Assembly: GCA_021307315.1 (NCBI GenBank) | Contig: JAJSPD010000021.1 | Location: 62,001-126,000, forward strand | DNA length: 64,000 bases | Origin: Bisporella sp. PMI_857 | Lineage: Eukaryota; Ascomycota; Leotiomycetes; Helotiales; Helotiaceae | Direction of reading: 5' to 3' | Shown here: positions 1 to 11,578 of the stretch, in pieces | Layout: the number at the start of each line of letters is the position of its first letter | How positions within the stretch are numbered: position 1 is the stretch's first letter | Position numbers and translations under genes: made by a program | The notes under the pieces: generated by a model | Database searches by the model: none | What the model saw: only the letters and a program-made list of their open reading frames with translations | What the model was told of the DNA's origin: nothing

Positions 1-690
1 AAAATAATTTATTTAGCTTTTCGTTTTTAAGCTTTATTTACGTATATTACTTAATATAATTATTTGCAAAAAAGTCGATTAAGTACGTTTTGTTAAAAAT
101 CGAGTTGTTATTTAGCGTTAATTTAAAGTAAATAATACAAATAAACGATAACGTTTTAACAAGCTTTTTTTTTTATTGTAACTAAAGCTTTTTTGTTTCG
201 TTATTTTTAATTACAGTAAAATCGTCGATAAGCTTTTCGGATACAAATAAAAAATTCAAAAAAAATAAAATCGAGCGTTATACTAACGAAATAAGTAATA
301 TTAATAATAGTGTTGCAATTAAATTAAATTTTACATTTAGCGCTATTGCAACAGTTTTGCTTACAGTAATTTTTAGCTTTTTAGCTGCAAGTTTAATTAT
401 AGCTACAGTTTTGTTTTTTTTTTTATTATACGGCCGTTTAATTTGCTTTTTCTTTATATTCCTGCTAGCGCTAGCGTTAATAGAAATAGAACTTTTTAGC
501 ATTTTTTTAGTAAAAACCAGCTGACAACGAAAGCGTAAAATAAGTATATCGAAAAAATCGAAAAAATCGAAAAAATCAAAAAGATCGAAAAAATCGAGAA
601 AATCGAGAAAATCGAGATATTTACAAAAATTACGAGAATTGAAAGCAATTGCGACGTTATTGATATTGTACATTTATTTTAGGTGAGTCG
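1..690. repeat. AT-rich block with RIP-like composition
   Basis: This stretch is strongly AT-rich. The remaining C bases are mostly followed by G or T and rarely by A, so CpA is depleted while CpG survives. That is the pattern expected from repeat-induced point mutation acting on a repeat. No transposase, reverse transcriptase or terminal repeat can be read, so the original element cannot be named. Composition returns to normal within a few tens of bases of position 690. The block runs off the left edge of the window. Confidence 0.6.
548..619. repeat. 9-bp tandem repeat inside the AT-rich block
   Basis: About eight copies of a 9-nt unit close to ATCGAAAAA lie head to tail, with the later copies carrying GAG in place of GAA. 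On the minus strand the unit reads as a Phe-Phe-Asp tripeptide repeat inside an open frame, but this is a by-product of the repeat and is not taken as coding. Confidence 0.7.
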
Positions 691-1237
691 TTCACCAAAG
701 TTTGATGTTTTACTAAAATTCGGCTAAAATGGCCAAAAACCTAGAGAACTGGAATACGACTTTATCCCGCAGTGGTGGACATCAAATTGCGTTTCCTCCG
801 TCAAGCCCACTAAATACCACTCTGTAGGAGCCAATCATTATTTAGTCCGCGATGCATCTTCTTTGTCCTTGCCTATCGGGAATTAGTTCGTTCATCTGCA
901 GCTTCAGCTAGAAAAAAAAGTAATAGTATGTCCGAAACCATTGTCTCCAGGTCCTGGCATAGTCACCGCGACCGCGGATTTGTTCGACATCAAAGATGGC
1001 ATTCAGCCATTCATCTCTCACCACGCATTTAATTTCCTTGTTCGGGCACTTAAGCCTGAATTCGGGGAGTAGACAAGGATGATTATCACGGCATCCTACG
1101 TCCCTGAGCGCACAGAGGCGCATCATATATAAAGTATATACTTCGGGCATACCCCAAGTACTTGCATTAGCTATAAAGATAGTGGTAAGAAGCACATTTA
1201 CTCCCATATTTGTAACAATTCCTCGAATAGCCTCAGA
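691..1237. other. Intergenic, upstream of the GST gene
   Basis: Normal base composition. The only sizeable open frame runs antisense from 1369 down to 908 and overlaps the first GST exon. Its translation matches nothing I recognise, and it is treated as chance or a remnant. The proximal part should hold the GST promoter, but no clear TATA or operator was identified. Confidence 0.4.
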
Positions 1238-2027
1238 ATGACATCCTCCCTTAAGCCTCTTTCCCTTTATGGAGGCGTCATGGGCCCAAACCCAGTCAAA
1301 GTAACATTCATCCTCCAAGAACTCGGGATTCCATATGAACCAATGTATAACTTCTCCATCTATCTTCAATCCTATTCAACTCTCAACTCCCTATGCTCTC
1401 CCGACAGCACATCCCGCTTACTTTCAATCTCACAGCTACGTCCCCTTCCATGAAGTCAAGAATCCAGAATACACAGCCATAAACCCCAACGGCCGCCTCC
1501 CCTCCATCGTCGACCCAAACACCACGCCGCCAACCACCCTCTGGGAATCCGGCGCCATAATCGAGTACCTGATCGCCAAGTACGATCTTACCAACAAAAT
1601 CTCCTTCCCGCAAAACTCCACTGAGGATTTCCTAACAAAGCAGTATCTCTACTTCCAAGTCTCCGGCCAGGGTCCGTATTACGGCCAAGCTCGCTTCTTC
1701 ATCATCTCGCACCCAGAGAACCTGCCCAGCGTGATTGAGAGGTACAGGAACGAGATCAAGCGGGTCAGCGGCGTGCTTGAGCGGGTGTTGGAAGGGAAGG
1801 AGTGGTTAGTCGGTGGGAAGTGCACGTATGCGGATTTGTCATTCATTGCGTGGCAGGAGTTGGCACGGGTGACCGTGAGCAAGGAGACTGACCTGGAAAA
1901 GGAGTTTCCGAATGTTTGGGCGTGGATGGAGAGGATGAAGGCGCGGAAGGCGATCAAGGAGGTTTTAGTTGAGGTGGAGAAGAAGAAGATTGAGTTTGGG
2001 TATAAACCCCAACTAAAGCACGGGTAA
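1238..2027 (+). CDS. Glutathione S-transferase, Ure2-like
   Basis: Conjugates glutathione to electrophiles; a cytosolic detoxification enzyme. Two exons, 1238-1344 and 1436-2027, with a 91-nt GT..AG intron, give 232 aa. The N-terminal thioredoxin fold reads through the junction as GIPYEP then IYVPFHEVKNPEY. The glutathione-site core INPNGRLPSI and the LWESGAIIEYL helix follow at residues 55-85, as in the fungal Ure2-like and YfcG-like group. The C-terminal helical domain contains GGKCTYADLSFIAWQ. Length is normal for the family (about 220-260). The start is the first ATG in frame, with the usual short tail before the first beta strand. It converges with the acetyltransferase 147 bp downstream. 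Natural substrate unknown. Confidence 0.9.
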
Positions 2028-2174
2028 AGGATGTCAGTATTTGAGGCGGACGGTAGATGTTAAGAAGGGAAGATTTCGTTTTCCACAGAGAAGACTCTAA
2101 AGAAGTAGGTAGATAAGGTGCTTCAAGTATTACTTACACATTGACATTAAAGTACTTCACAGAGTCGTCTCGGG

Positions 2175-2873
2175 TTAAGAATGCGTCTCATGCTCCTCTC
2201 CAACATCCATCCTCAACAGCGTTCCCTCCCAGTCATTCTTACCCTTCCTCTCTAGCCCAAAATCTCCTATCTTCTCGAACCCCTGACTCTCATAATACCC
2301 GATCAATTTCCTCCCGTTCCCCGCCCACCCATCCGCCCAGACCGTCCTCCTCCCGATGCTCCTCGCAAACTCCGCCATGCCCCTAATCAACGCGCCGCCA
2401 GCACCCTTCCTCAAATCCCCCGCTCGAAAATCCGTAACCACAACCTCCAGATAAACGAACCCGCCTTCCCTTTCCTCCTTCCTCAGACCAGCAGATAAGC
2501 CCTCCTGCTTCAACACATACCCCGGAACCCAATCCACCCTGCAGACCGCAGCACCGACCCGCAGCCAGCGCCGGCCTTGGTCGTCGACCCGACAGCGCAA
2601 GTCTTCTTTCCCGGCGGGATGCGCGGGGATTTCGGCCTCCGCAATCAGCACCCGTATCTTCTCGCCCCGCCCGGTCAAGCGATAGCTTTCCGACTCCCGC
2701 ACCTGCTTGATCGTCTCCTCGACGTGGGTGCCGCGCTGCGTGAACGGGACGGAGCCCCACTGCTCGCCGCTGCCGATGGAGCTGAGGTGCGGGAGCGTGG
2801 AGTCGAAGGCCGCGTCGATGAACGCGGCGTCGTTGTGCTCCTCGGTTGCGTTCCTGATGCTGAAGGATGGCAT
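2175..2873 (-). CDS. GNAT-family N-acetyltransferase
   Basis: Probably transfers an acetyl group from acetyl-CoA to an amine; the substrate cannot be told. Single exon, 232 aa. The acetyl-CoA pyrophosphate loop appears as RKGAGGALI near residues 158-166, preceded by the beta strand FVYLEVVVTDFRAG. A later GYYESQGFEKIGDFG segment fits the conserved GNAT C-terminal motif (tyrosine then GF). The N-terminal 120 residues are more variable. The gene is GC-rich for the region, so several overlapping antisense frames are open; these are shadows. It converges with the GST gene. Confidence 0.85.
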   Translation of the reverse strand: MPSFSIRNATEEHNDAAFIDAAFDSTLPHLSSIGSGEQWGSVPFTQRGTHVEETIKQVRESESYRLTGRGEKIRVLIAEAEIPAHPAGKEDLRCRVDDQGRRWLRVGAAVCRVDWVPGYVLKQEGLSAGLRKEEREGGFVYLEVVVTDFRAGDLRKGAGGALIRGMAEFARSIGRRTVWADGWAGNGRKLIGYYESQGFEKIGDFGLERKGKNDWEGTLLRMDVGEEHETHS

Positions 2874-3310
2874 GCTTCGACGGGCCGATGAGCGAGATGA
2901 TGGGGAGGGCCGAGGGGGGAAGGATCAAAATTATTGAGAGCGGAGCGGGAATCAGGAAGAGTGGGTTATGGGCTAGTTATCTAGTAGGAAGGGGTGGAGG
3001 ACGGAATCTGAATAGGCAACGCTTTTATTATGGTGGGGTTTAAGCACGAGGTTAAGGTTTCTTGCATGGGTCAATCACAGATGCTTAGCACGTCTTCGAT
3101 TTGCTTATTGAGGGAGGATGATGTCTCAAGAACGTAACATAAGCGTCGCGCAGACCGCTTGAATCTATATCGAAGGTATATAGTCGCCGAATAAAAGTTA
3201 CTTTGTCTCTTATTCGACCTCCTTTCACATGTTCTATTCTAGTGTCTAGAAGAGTCTATGCTTGCTGAGAATTCTACTTGGGTAATCTGTTCAGGCATCA
3301 TTCTTCATAA
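2874..3310. other. Intergenic
   Basis: Lies between the 5' end of the acetyltransferase gene and the 3' end of the hydantoinase gene. No further gene, repeat or clear regulatory site was seen; it should contain the acetyltransferase promoter. Confidence 0.5.
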
Positions 3311-6300
3311 CTACATTGACGACTCCCCAAAGAGTTCCCAAACCGATTTCGGCGGCCTATAGTTGACAGTGCTGACACCGGCATAGTCCATGTCGATTCT
3401 AAGTTCAGAATTAGCGTTCTTCCATTTGAGGCCGTGGGAAGGAGATGATTTGAGGTTGTGACACATACCCAAACGCTCTTGGCCCGCCCATTTGCAATCC
3501 CTTTTCAGTCAGCCATTGAGGCGGCGATCTCAAGGCAATGACGGAGACTCTGAGTCCATATTTGTAGTCGGTCACTCCTAAAGGAGCACCGTTGGCTATA
3601 TCCAAGAACTATTCCCATGTTAGTGTTTGCATCCAACACCATACCTCTCTGCACGATATCAGCTCACCTGTATCAGGTCTGGACACACAGCTAGAACCTT
3701 CTTCTCGTCCCCATTCTTCAGCACCGCGCTTAGATTTTCGTTCTCAAATTCTACATATAGTTCGGTTGCATCTTTCTCAGAGAACGAAGCTAGAGTGACG
3801 TTGCCTCGCGTGAAGCCTTTTGTGACGTCTCTAGTAACGGAGATTATTTTGCCAGTAAACAGGAGGATGCCATTCTGCTCCTCTAGGAGAGAAGTAATTG
3901 GATCCTGCTTGAGGGAGCGAGCAATCGCGATGCTACGTCCGATGGACCATGCTATTAGGCCGTCATTATATTGAGAGTAGCAAATGAATGTATATAATTA
4001 CCGTGAGAGAAGCTGTTGGGAGGTAAGGTTTTTGCCTCCACGCCAGATACTGGGTTGACACATACGCCACCTAGCGAGCCCAATGTCACGGATGCGTGTC
4101 GCATTTGTTCTTCTGCTTCATACATATCTGAGACTGTGAATATCTAGTTCAAAGAAGCATAGCATTAGTTAAATGAGATAGACCACGGAAATAGACATAC
4201 CTGTGCTGGACCTGCACCATTCGCCAATGCTGCAGGTGTCACTGAAACTCCGTTCAGACATCTGACCGTATGATATATCATCGGATATGCTCTCGCAACA
4301 CAATCTGTATCAAGGGCACTCTTCTTGAAGCGATGAGCGGCTAACAAAGCTTCAAAAGCATTCAAGCCACCGATCTCATTTGGAATACATGCATCGAAAT
4401 TGGATAATTTAGTGTGCTCCATCACTGCCCTCATGGCATTTGTTATTCTGGCTTGGTTACTAAAAGATCTTCATCCATTGGGCAAAGAAAACCTACTCAT
4501 TAAGACCCGGTAAACGCTCAGTATAAACACTTGGAGCGCCCTAAAACTGGTGTCAGAATTTGGCAGTGTCTTTAGCTCGCAAGGCTGACCATAAACCCAC
4601 AGACTAAAACAACAGCATCATTTGGAAGTGTATCTTGTCGTCTAATGGTAAGATCCTCTCCATTGCGGACAATCTCTCGTAGTGCAAGAAAGGTTGGGTA
4701 GGGTTCGCCGCAGCTGCCAACGCCTAATACACCTGTGCCATCGGAAAGAAATTGTATGTCTAACTCTGAAAGATACCATAGGTCCCCTTCAATTCTGGGA
4801 CGATAAGTATTTAAATCGGTGCGCAGAGCAACATCATATGAGATACCATTGGTTGCTTCTAGGGTTGCTTCCTCTACCTTTGAGATGTTTCCTGAGGCCG
4901 GGAACAAATTTTCTTTGAAGAAAATTTCTCCTTCAAGAAGATCTTCTGGAGAGTCGGGTGGCGCATCTTTGTTATTGACCAGTTCCCCAACAACTCGCAC
5001 AAATATGTCTGCAGCACCATTCATGGTGTACGAAACAGGTATTATATCTACCTCGACAATTTCGACAGTCTCTCTGTCTCCACCCGCAGCGATACACCGC
5101 TCTATAGCAACTACCTTTGCGTCTTCCACTTCTTGCATGATAGTTCTATCTTCTGTTGGTATGACTGTTCTCTCCGCTGTGCCGCTGATCTTCCCGATCT
5201 GATAATGTAAGTTTCATTTCACGACAGCTGCGAAAGAACAGCACGTACTGCAGCGCCAACCGCATTGGCTACTTCAAGATACTTTGGCCGGATAATATCT
5301 CCTACTCCGGAAATCTTGTCGCCGATAATAATGCTTCCTCCACCAACCAGGATAAGCTTTGCATCTCCTTGTTTTGTCTTTACAATATCAATTGCTTCTT
5401 CAAGCGCTCTTGATATTTCTGCAAGTCCAGATATTCTAATCTCCTGCGGTACCAGGGATGTATTGCTAGCATGTACTAGATCATTCGCCTATGATATCAC
5501 TAAGTGATGTAATCTTGGCTTGTGAGATGAACTTACCGTCATAATGCTCCCCCCATATGCTAAGCTTTCAATGGCTAATCTTGCTCCCAAGGAGTCTGGA
5601 CCAACTGATATTTGATCTCCTGCTCGAATGATTGATCCACCTCCAAGGGCAATGCTAAGTACATCCGGGATTGTGAAATTTGTCCGGACTCCCGCTATTT
5701 TGACAAATGCCGCGGACTGTCGAGGGTAACCAGTCTTTAATAGCGCACAAATATCGGTTGTAGTTCTGGTAGTACAGTCAGTTGAGGACTATCACCAGCC
5801 TATACTATGGAAGAAATCATTTGGGTTTAACTAACCCACCGATATCTGCCACAAGTATCTCACGATCATCTATTTCGCTTGTTGTCAGTGACTTCGCTAA
5901 GAGTGCAGCACCTCTAGCACTATTGGTCGGTCCGGAGCGAAAACATCGCACAGGATATTGAGCCGCCGTGCTTGCTTTGCTCAATGTCCCATCGTTCAGG
6001 GTAATGTATAGTTTGCAGCTGCCCAACTTCTGGATTGCGTAGGAAAGCCCTGCAATCACGTGTCGTGCGAATCTTCTCAAGCTTGCATTTAGTATGCTTG
6101 CATTTTCTCGTTCAAGGAATCCAAGTCGGCCAATGGCACTCGAGCATGAAATATCAAAGCCATGCCCTAGCTCATCCGAAAGGATCTTTCGTGCCTTCTT
6201 CTCCTGGGTTGGATTGGACGGCGAATAGATCCCAATCACAACGATAGACTTGATGTTTTTCGATTTGATGATTGCAGCCTGGTCTTTGAGTTTTTGAACG

Positions 6301-7004
6301 TCCAAGGGCATGATTTCTCGCCCATCCACTTTGCGGCCTATAAGCTCTATGTCCCTAGTCTAGAAGCACACTACACACCTTGATAACCTCCATCTACATA
6401 TCCATAATACCCTTCCATAAGTTTACGCAACGTCTTAGGAAAACCAACTACTAACAATGAGATGGATACTGGTAGATTTCCCATGGTAGCACTCACCAAA
6501 GGGCGGCGATCCTTGGGAATAGGGTCCGCATAGTCGAATAACCGCAACCTTATCTAGCTTGCTGGAGTCTTGCTCCAAAACCGCGTTCACGAATTGCTAT
6601 CATTAAAGTTAGTTTGCCTGAATAGTACAGAAGTGCATAGTTCTTGGGCAAGGGGATGGTCTTAGCACCCCCGAAATACCCGAGCTGCTAGGCAAGTGCT
6701 ATTTTTGTGCTGAGGCTACGTCCGAGTCCGGGAATGACGAGATATTCATCTCACCCAGATTTTGGAAGAGAGTATTAAAAGAGTATCTTACTGTGGTTCC
6801 AATTTTGACAGAATCCACGTGATCCCATGGAATGTTTGCCTTGGTGATAATTGCGTCAATGGCTGTTTCCACGCCAGATTGTATATCTGGGGTAGTCGGC
6901 GTCTTGTGAAAGGCGACTACATTTTCGTTATGCAGATACACTGCATCCGTATTGGTGCCACCAACGTCGACACCTATCACACAGGGAGGAGGCTTTGCAG
7001 CCAT
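3311..7004 (-). CDS. Hydantoinase/oxoprolinase-DUF917 fusion protein
   Basis: Predicted cytosolic ATP-dependent hydrolase of a cyclic amide such as a hydantoin or oxoproline. Thirteen exons (high to low): 7004-6792, 6596-6497, 6447-6379, 6337-5836, 5765-5537, 5488-5249, 5198-4605, 4540-4497, 4447-4201, 4143-4002, 3951-3668, 3608-3469, 3398-3311; 963 aa, in frame throughout. The N-terminal Hydant_A_N domain starts with IGVDVGGTNTDAVY and continues through KVDGREIMPLD. The hydantoinase A core carries ADIGGTTTDICALL, its actin-like phosphate loop. DUF917 follows, from the GAPSVYTERLPGLNE and IPNEIGGLNA region to a tail ending in GESSM. Introns are mostly 48-70 nt; the first is about 195 nt. The intron at 6338-6378 would be only 41 nt (or 32 nt with the alternative acceptor at 6347), so that junction is uncertain. 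The donor at 4604 (GTCTGT) is weak. Confidence 0.88.
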
Positions 7005-8599
7005 TGGAAGACCTTATTTGTTCTGAGGGCTATCCGTGGTAAGTAGCAGAGAAAGTCGTAGTAGAAGCAATCAAAGAAGAGAAGACGGACGTGTTTTGGG
7101 AGAGGTTGGAGTGGGTATCAAACAAAAGGTGGGAAAAAAAAGAATATTATTAAGGTGGATTCTTGATATCTGTATAATTTTGGAGATGTGGAGATCAAAA
7201 TGGTAGGCCAGCCTTGCCGCGGCTCTCTAATCCGCATCGACGATTCGATTTCAAGTTATCAAGTGTCATGTAAATATACAAGCTCCTTTTGCCTTCATTT
7301 CCTGCCGCCCACCTCAGCGAATCCAGCGTTTACATCTGTCAGACTTCGCTCATCCTGGAAGCAGCAATGGTGCCGAAGTCTTAACAGACTACCGTCGCAT
7401 AACCGGCTCTTCAAACCCCGGAGGGCGAGCCGACGAATGCAACATACGATCTTCCAAGAACTTCGTGTTGTTCGGTGGCGCGATTTGTACAAAATGGGCG
7501 AGCGAGATGTGAAGGTTTGTCGAGGTTGTCTGGACCGTTAGCACATGAGTAATGTGCCTTTTCGAGAGCACACGATGCCCATTCGATTTGTGGGAGTCGA
7601 GTCACTGGAAGTGCCGGAGGGGTCGCTAAACTCTTCTAGAACATTGCTAGATGCCAGAATCGGTGTCGGTGTAGGCGTCTTTTGTCTTCTCTCTCCCACG
7701 CTTTAATATAGAGCAGGTGTCGCTGCTGTACGACCAAGGCCGTTCCAGGGTGAGCGAGATGGTGGCACCCAGTCAGCGCCCTGCGATCTCGTCGCTAAGA
7801 TAACACAATGCCCAGCTTGCCCAATGAAGACGATGGCAGCCGCGGCAAAGACGGGGGATGAAAAGCACGATAGTATAGCAGAGTTGCTAGTATTACTAAG
7901 ACCGGTCTTGTATTATAGGTGTTCCTTTTCCTATTTAGGTCGCCATGTTTGTATTACCTTGGGTTGTCGACACATGGGCAGATCCCGCTCCTGTACGAAA
8001 TCATCCGACCAATTACCTAACCAGAATTGGCGGAAACGATGAGAGCCAAGTCTGCGTTCCCCAGAGCAGGAAGAGGGCGTTCGCCTCGGTTCGAATATCC
8101 TCAGGGGGTTTGGTAGCTGGGGAGGGAGGTGGACACCAGTACCGACTGTACTACAAGAGAGTAACCTAGCTACTTCGTCCAATACGTGACTCTACTTATC
8201 TTCTAGGGTTTGGTTGGCCCCATCCTGGTCATGTGGGCTAAGCCTGGCCCGTCCCGCCTATATGGTCCATTGAAACCAACATCCATACCCTTGCGCGGGG
8301 ACAAAAGAAGAACCATTGTCACTTCACACCGCCCACCTACTGTACAGTCAGTACTGTATCTCTTGAACCCAAAGTGAAAAAAAAACCCTAACTTTCAGAC
8401 CCAGTATAACCTTAATTCAAGCTCTCACTGCTTTATGCTTCTCTAGCTCGCGGGGTTGAAGATTGTTAAACTCCCAGCACATCGGCCCGAGTCTGCTGAT
8501 GTCCTCAATTGACGATATCCCTGACAATCCAAATAATCATCGGGAGCTAAAGCAGCTTTTCCCTCTTGAGAGCAGAGCAGGACCCAAATAGCCAAGAAC
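7005..8599. other. Long divergent intergenic region
   Basis: Separates the divergently transcribed hydantoinase and Atg22-like genes, so it should carry both promoters. Small open frames occur on both strands but none shows a recognisable domain or splice chain. Around 8343-8358 there is a short inverted repeat, TACAGT then ACTGTA with a 4-nt spacer. No other structure was found. Confidence 0.5.
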
Positions 8600-10425
8600 A
8601 TGGCGAGAAATTTGGAACGAACACCAGTAGCAGATCAAGCGTCAAAGCTCGCTTTCACTGCCACTGCTGCACCAGACCCTGATGATTCGTTGGGTGGTTC
8701 TGCAGCTCCCCATGACCTTGATCAATATACAAGGAATGGTCCTCCTGCAACACGGAAAGAAGTGCTTTCTTACTATGCTTACTTCGCTGGAAATAATGGT
8801 ATTGGAGCATATCAATAGTATGCCTCTTCCACTCCCCACTCATGACTAGTTCGTCATTTAAACTCAAATCACTAACTCCGTCAGTGCCAACCTGCTTTTC
8901 CAGAACTTGATATATCAAGCTGGATTCAATCCAAATGTTCTACCATTAGGTAGTTCGCCATGCGATGTTGACCCCACAGCTCCTTGTCACGTCTTCTGGA
9001 ACGGCGGAACCAAGGCATACACGTCAGTGGTTCTGATTGGCAATGGCCTTGGGTTTCTCTGTCAGAGTATCATCTTTCTCACAGTGGGGAGCTTAGCAGA
9101 TTATGGCAACTGGAATCCTTGGGTCGTGCGAGTGTTTTCCGTCCTCTGCATGGCTTTCGAGTTCGGTATGCTCGGTGTAACCACAGCCTCGAAATGGAGA
9201 GTCGCCATGGCGTTGTACATCTTGAGCAGTAAGGCACAACATCCTCTACTCTAAGGAGACTGGCGAGAAGCTAATCATTCTATAAGGCGTGACATGGTGG
9301 GCGTCCTATGTCTTCTTCAATGCAGTTTTCCCCAAACTGGCCCACGATCTTCCCGAAGTGCATAAAGCGAAAGAAGATTACTTGAATGGCGACATTACAG
9401 AAGAGGCTTATGAATACACCCGCTCGATACAGCGCTCGCGAATCATGAATATAAGCTGGGCATGGAACAACATCGGATTTCTCATCTGCTGTGCGCTCTC
9501 ACTGGCTGCCCTGTTCGGACTCCATGCTGAAGACTCAGTTGAGAACAATAATTGGGGCTACTCAGTATCTTTGGCCGTCTGTACAGGAATTTGGATAGTC
9601 TTCGCTATTCCATGGTTTCTATTCGAGAAAAATCGACCTGGGCCACCACTACCGAAGGGTGAAAATTATTTCACGTTTGGCTTCAAGCAAACTTTCTTCG
9701 CCATCAAGCAGGCTTGGAGGCTGAAGCAGACATTCTTTTACCTGGTAGCCTACTTTCTCTTAGCAGATGGAGTAGGGACGTCATTAACACTCATCGCCAT
9801 CGCTCAGAGTCAAGCTGTCGCATTCTCCGCTACCAAAAACACATATTTCATCATGGTACAAGGAGCATCGGCTCTTCTATGTGTCTATTTATTCTATTAT
9901 ATCCAGATCTATTTCAAACTCAAGACTAAAACGATGCTTCAGATAGCGAACTTTGGCTGTGTGCTGTATCCATTATGGGGCATGATCGGAATCTGGACGG
10001 ATAGGATTGGATATCATAATGTGTGGGAATTTTGGCTTGTCGCCGCTCTTTATGGTTTCGCTTTCGGTTGCCAATACTCCTACGGGCAGGCATTTATGGC
10101 GGAGTTAGTACCGAAAGGCAGAGAGTTCATGTTCTTCAGTCTTCTGGGCATTGTATCAAAAGGTTCAGCATGGATTGGACCAATTGTGTGCAGTGCAATC
10201 ACAGATAGATCTGGAAACCAATGGCACGGCTTTGCGTTTGTGGTTGCATTGACATTCGTACCGTTTGTCATGATCTTCTTCATCAGCGAGGAAAAGAGCA
10301 GGAAGGAATGCGCTGCTTATCTAGCGGAAGAGGCAAGAGTACTGAGAAAGGTCGCTCATGAGCCCGAAAGTGTCGGGTCACAAAAGCCTCATGAGGATTC
10401 TGGAAAGATGGACAAGACATTGTGA
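8600..10425 (+). CDS. Atg22-like MFS transporter (vacuolar amino-acid efflux family)
   Basis: Members of this family export amino acids from the vacuole after autophagic breakdown; the site of action here is inferred from family only. Exons 8600-8817, 8885-9228 and 9287-10425 give 566 aa, with introns of 67 and 58 nt in frame. The N-terminus carries the family signature SYYAYFAGNNGIGAY and the first membrane span. Ten to twelve hydrophobic spans follow. The hydrophilic stretch near residues 200-225, rich in Glu and Lys, is the usual loop after span 4. The motif GFAFGCQYSYGQAFMAELVP near residue 440 is typical of Atg22. The tail is charged. Filamentous fungi have several Atg22 paralogues, so this need not be the autophagy-essential one. 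Confidence 0.85.
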
Positions 10426-11578
10426 TTGAATGAGCGAATGAATGTACCGCACCAGGTTTCGAATGTATCTCACAAGTATAGGTAGTTTTGATAAATAATC
10501 GTAATATAGTAACAGGGATGACTTGGATCTAGTCCTGAGAAGAAATTACCCCTCCTCCACAGGAAGTTAGAGGTACGACCTGCCGTTATTTGTCTCAATG
10601 TGCTACAACAATTACCGACACACCTACTGCGATCAAGTTTCCCAACCTTGGCAAACTCTCAATCGCGCACAAATCACGCCCGCATGCGCATAAAGTTTAC
10701 AACGGTGGTTGGTTACGCAACACACACACAGACACAGGTTACAGTAAGAATCAATTACCGCACGCAATGTTAGCCCTAAAGTCTATCATTAAAAAAAAAG
10801 CAAAAAGATGGAAAAAGAAAAGTGTGTCTCACGAAAATGGAATGGGGATGGCAACGACGGCTCCCCTCCCGTCTCTCGCCATTCCTCTCGTTTCCTCCTC
10901 CACCCAAAAACAGATAAAGGGGGGGGATGAGTGCGCTGTGAGGGCGTTCGACGGGCGTTCCATGTTGCCCTTCGACCCCATTCCCACGTGGTGTCATCCC
11001 ATAATATCTTCAATTCCCGTTCTAGCGTTGCTGTGATTCTGAAGAAGATAGAGCTATCACGCTTAATTCCGCTATGACACTACGCTAAACACTTTACTGT
11101 AGTGGAAGTGGAACGACAAGTGGATCCGCTGTCTCAAGCCATCTGGGGATTTCCGTCCACTCAAACCCACCTGCAAAGGCTCTCTGCTTTGTGTTTGGAT
11201 CCCAGGATCATGGTTATGACAGGCATGGCTGGTCTTGCTCACAGCTTGGCGCCGCCCTTTTAACTCGTTGGTAACCAGCGGCAGATGAGGGTTGGGTCCA
11301 AGGGCCCGCGGAATGGAGGAATTGCGGAGGACAATGCTGAAGTGGTATGGTGTCACCGCGGTGCAGGACGGGAATGGAAAACAAAGAACACGGATGGTGG
11401 AGGCTGTCTTGAAATCCTCAACCTCGTGTCTCGTCTCGCTGCCTCCGAACGACAAAAACAACGACACTCCGACCACGACAACGCCTGCGAAGACGACCTC
11501 GACGTCAGCATCGTGCCTCCATTCCCATGAATTGCAGGCCAACGGTAGAAGTAGCAAAGCACTACAATAGATGTCAAG
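10426..11578. other. Intergenic, upstream of the first Zn2Cys6 regulator
   Basis: No domain-bearing frame was found on either strand. Open frames at 10590-11036 (+) and 11072-11557 (-) are compositionally biased and lack splice continuity or similarity. A short CA-rich run lies near 10720. It should contain the regulator's promoter and the Atg22-like 3' UTR. Confidence 0.45.

Noticed and set aside
278..673. 131-codon minus-strand ORF with Phe-Asp repeats
   Set aside because: It is generated by the 9-bp tandem repeat and AT-rich composition of the mutated block; no domain or splice context.
908..1369. 153-codon antisense ORF over the GST start
   Set aside because: Overlaps a well-supported GST exon and matches no family; likely chance or a remnant.
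2383..2928. Long antisense and alternate-frame ORFs over the acetyltransferase
   Set aside because: High GC opens all frames; only the frame at 2175-2873 carries GNAT motifs.
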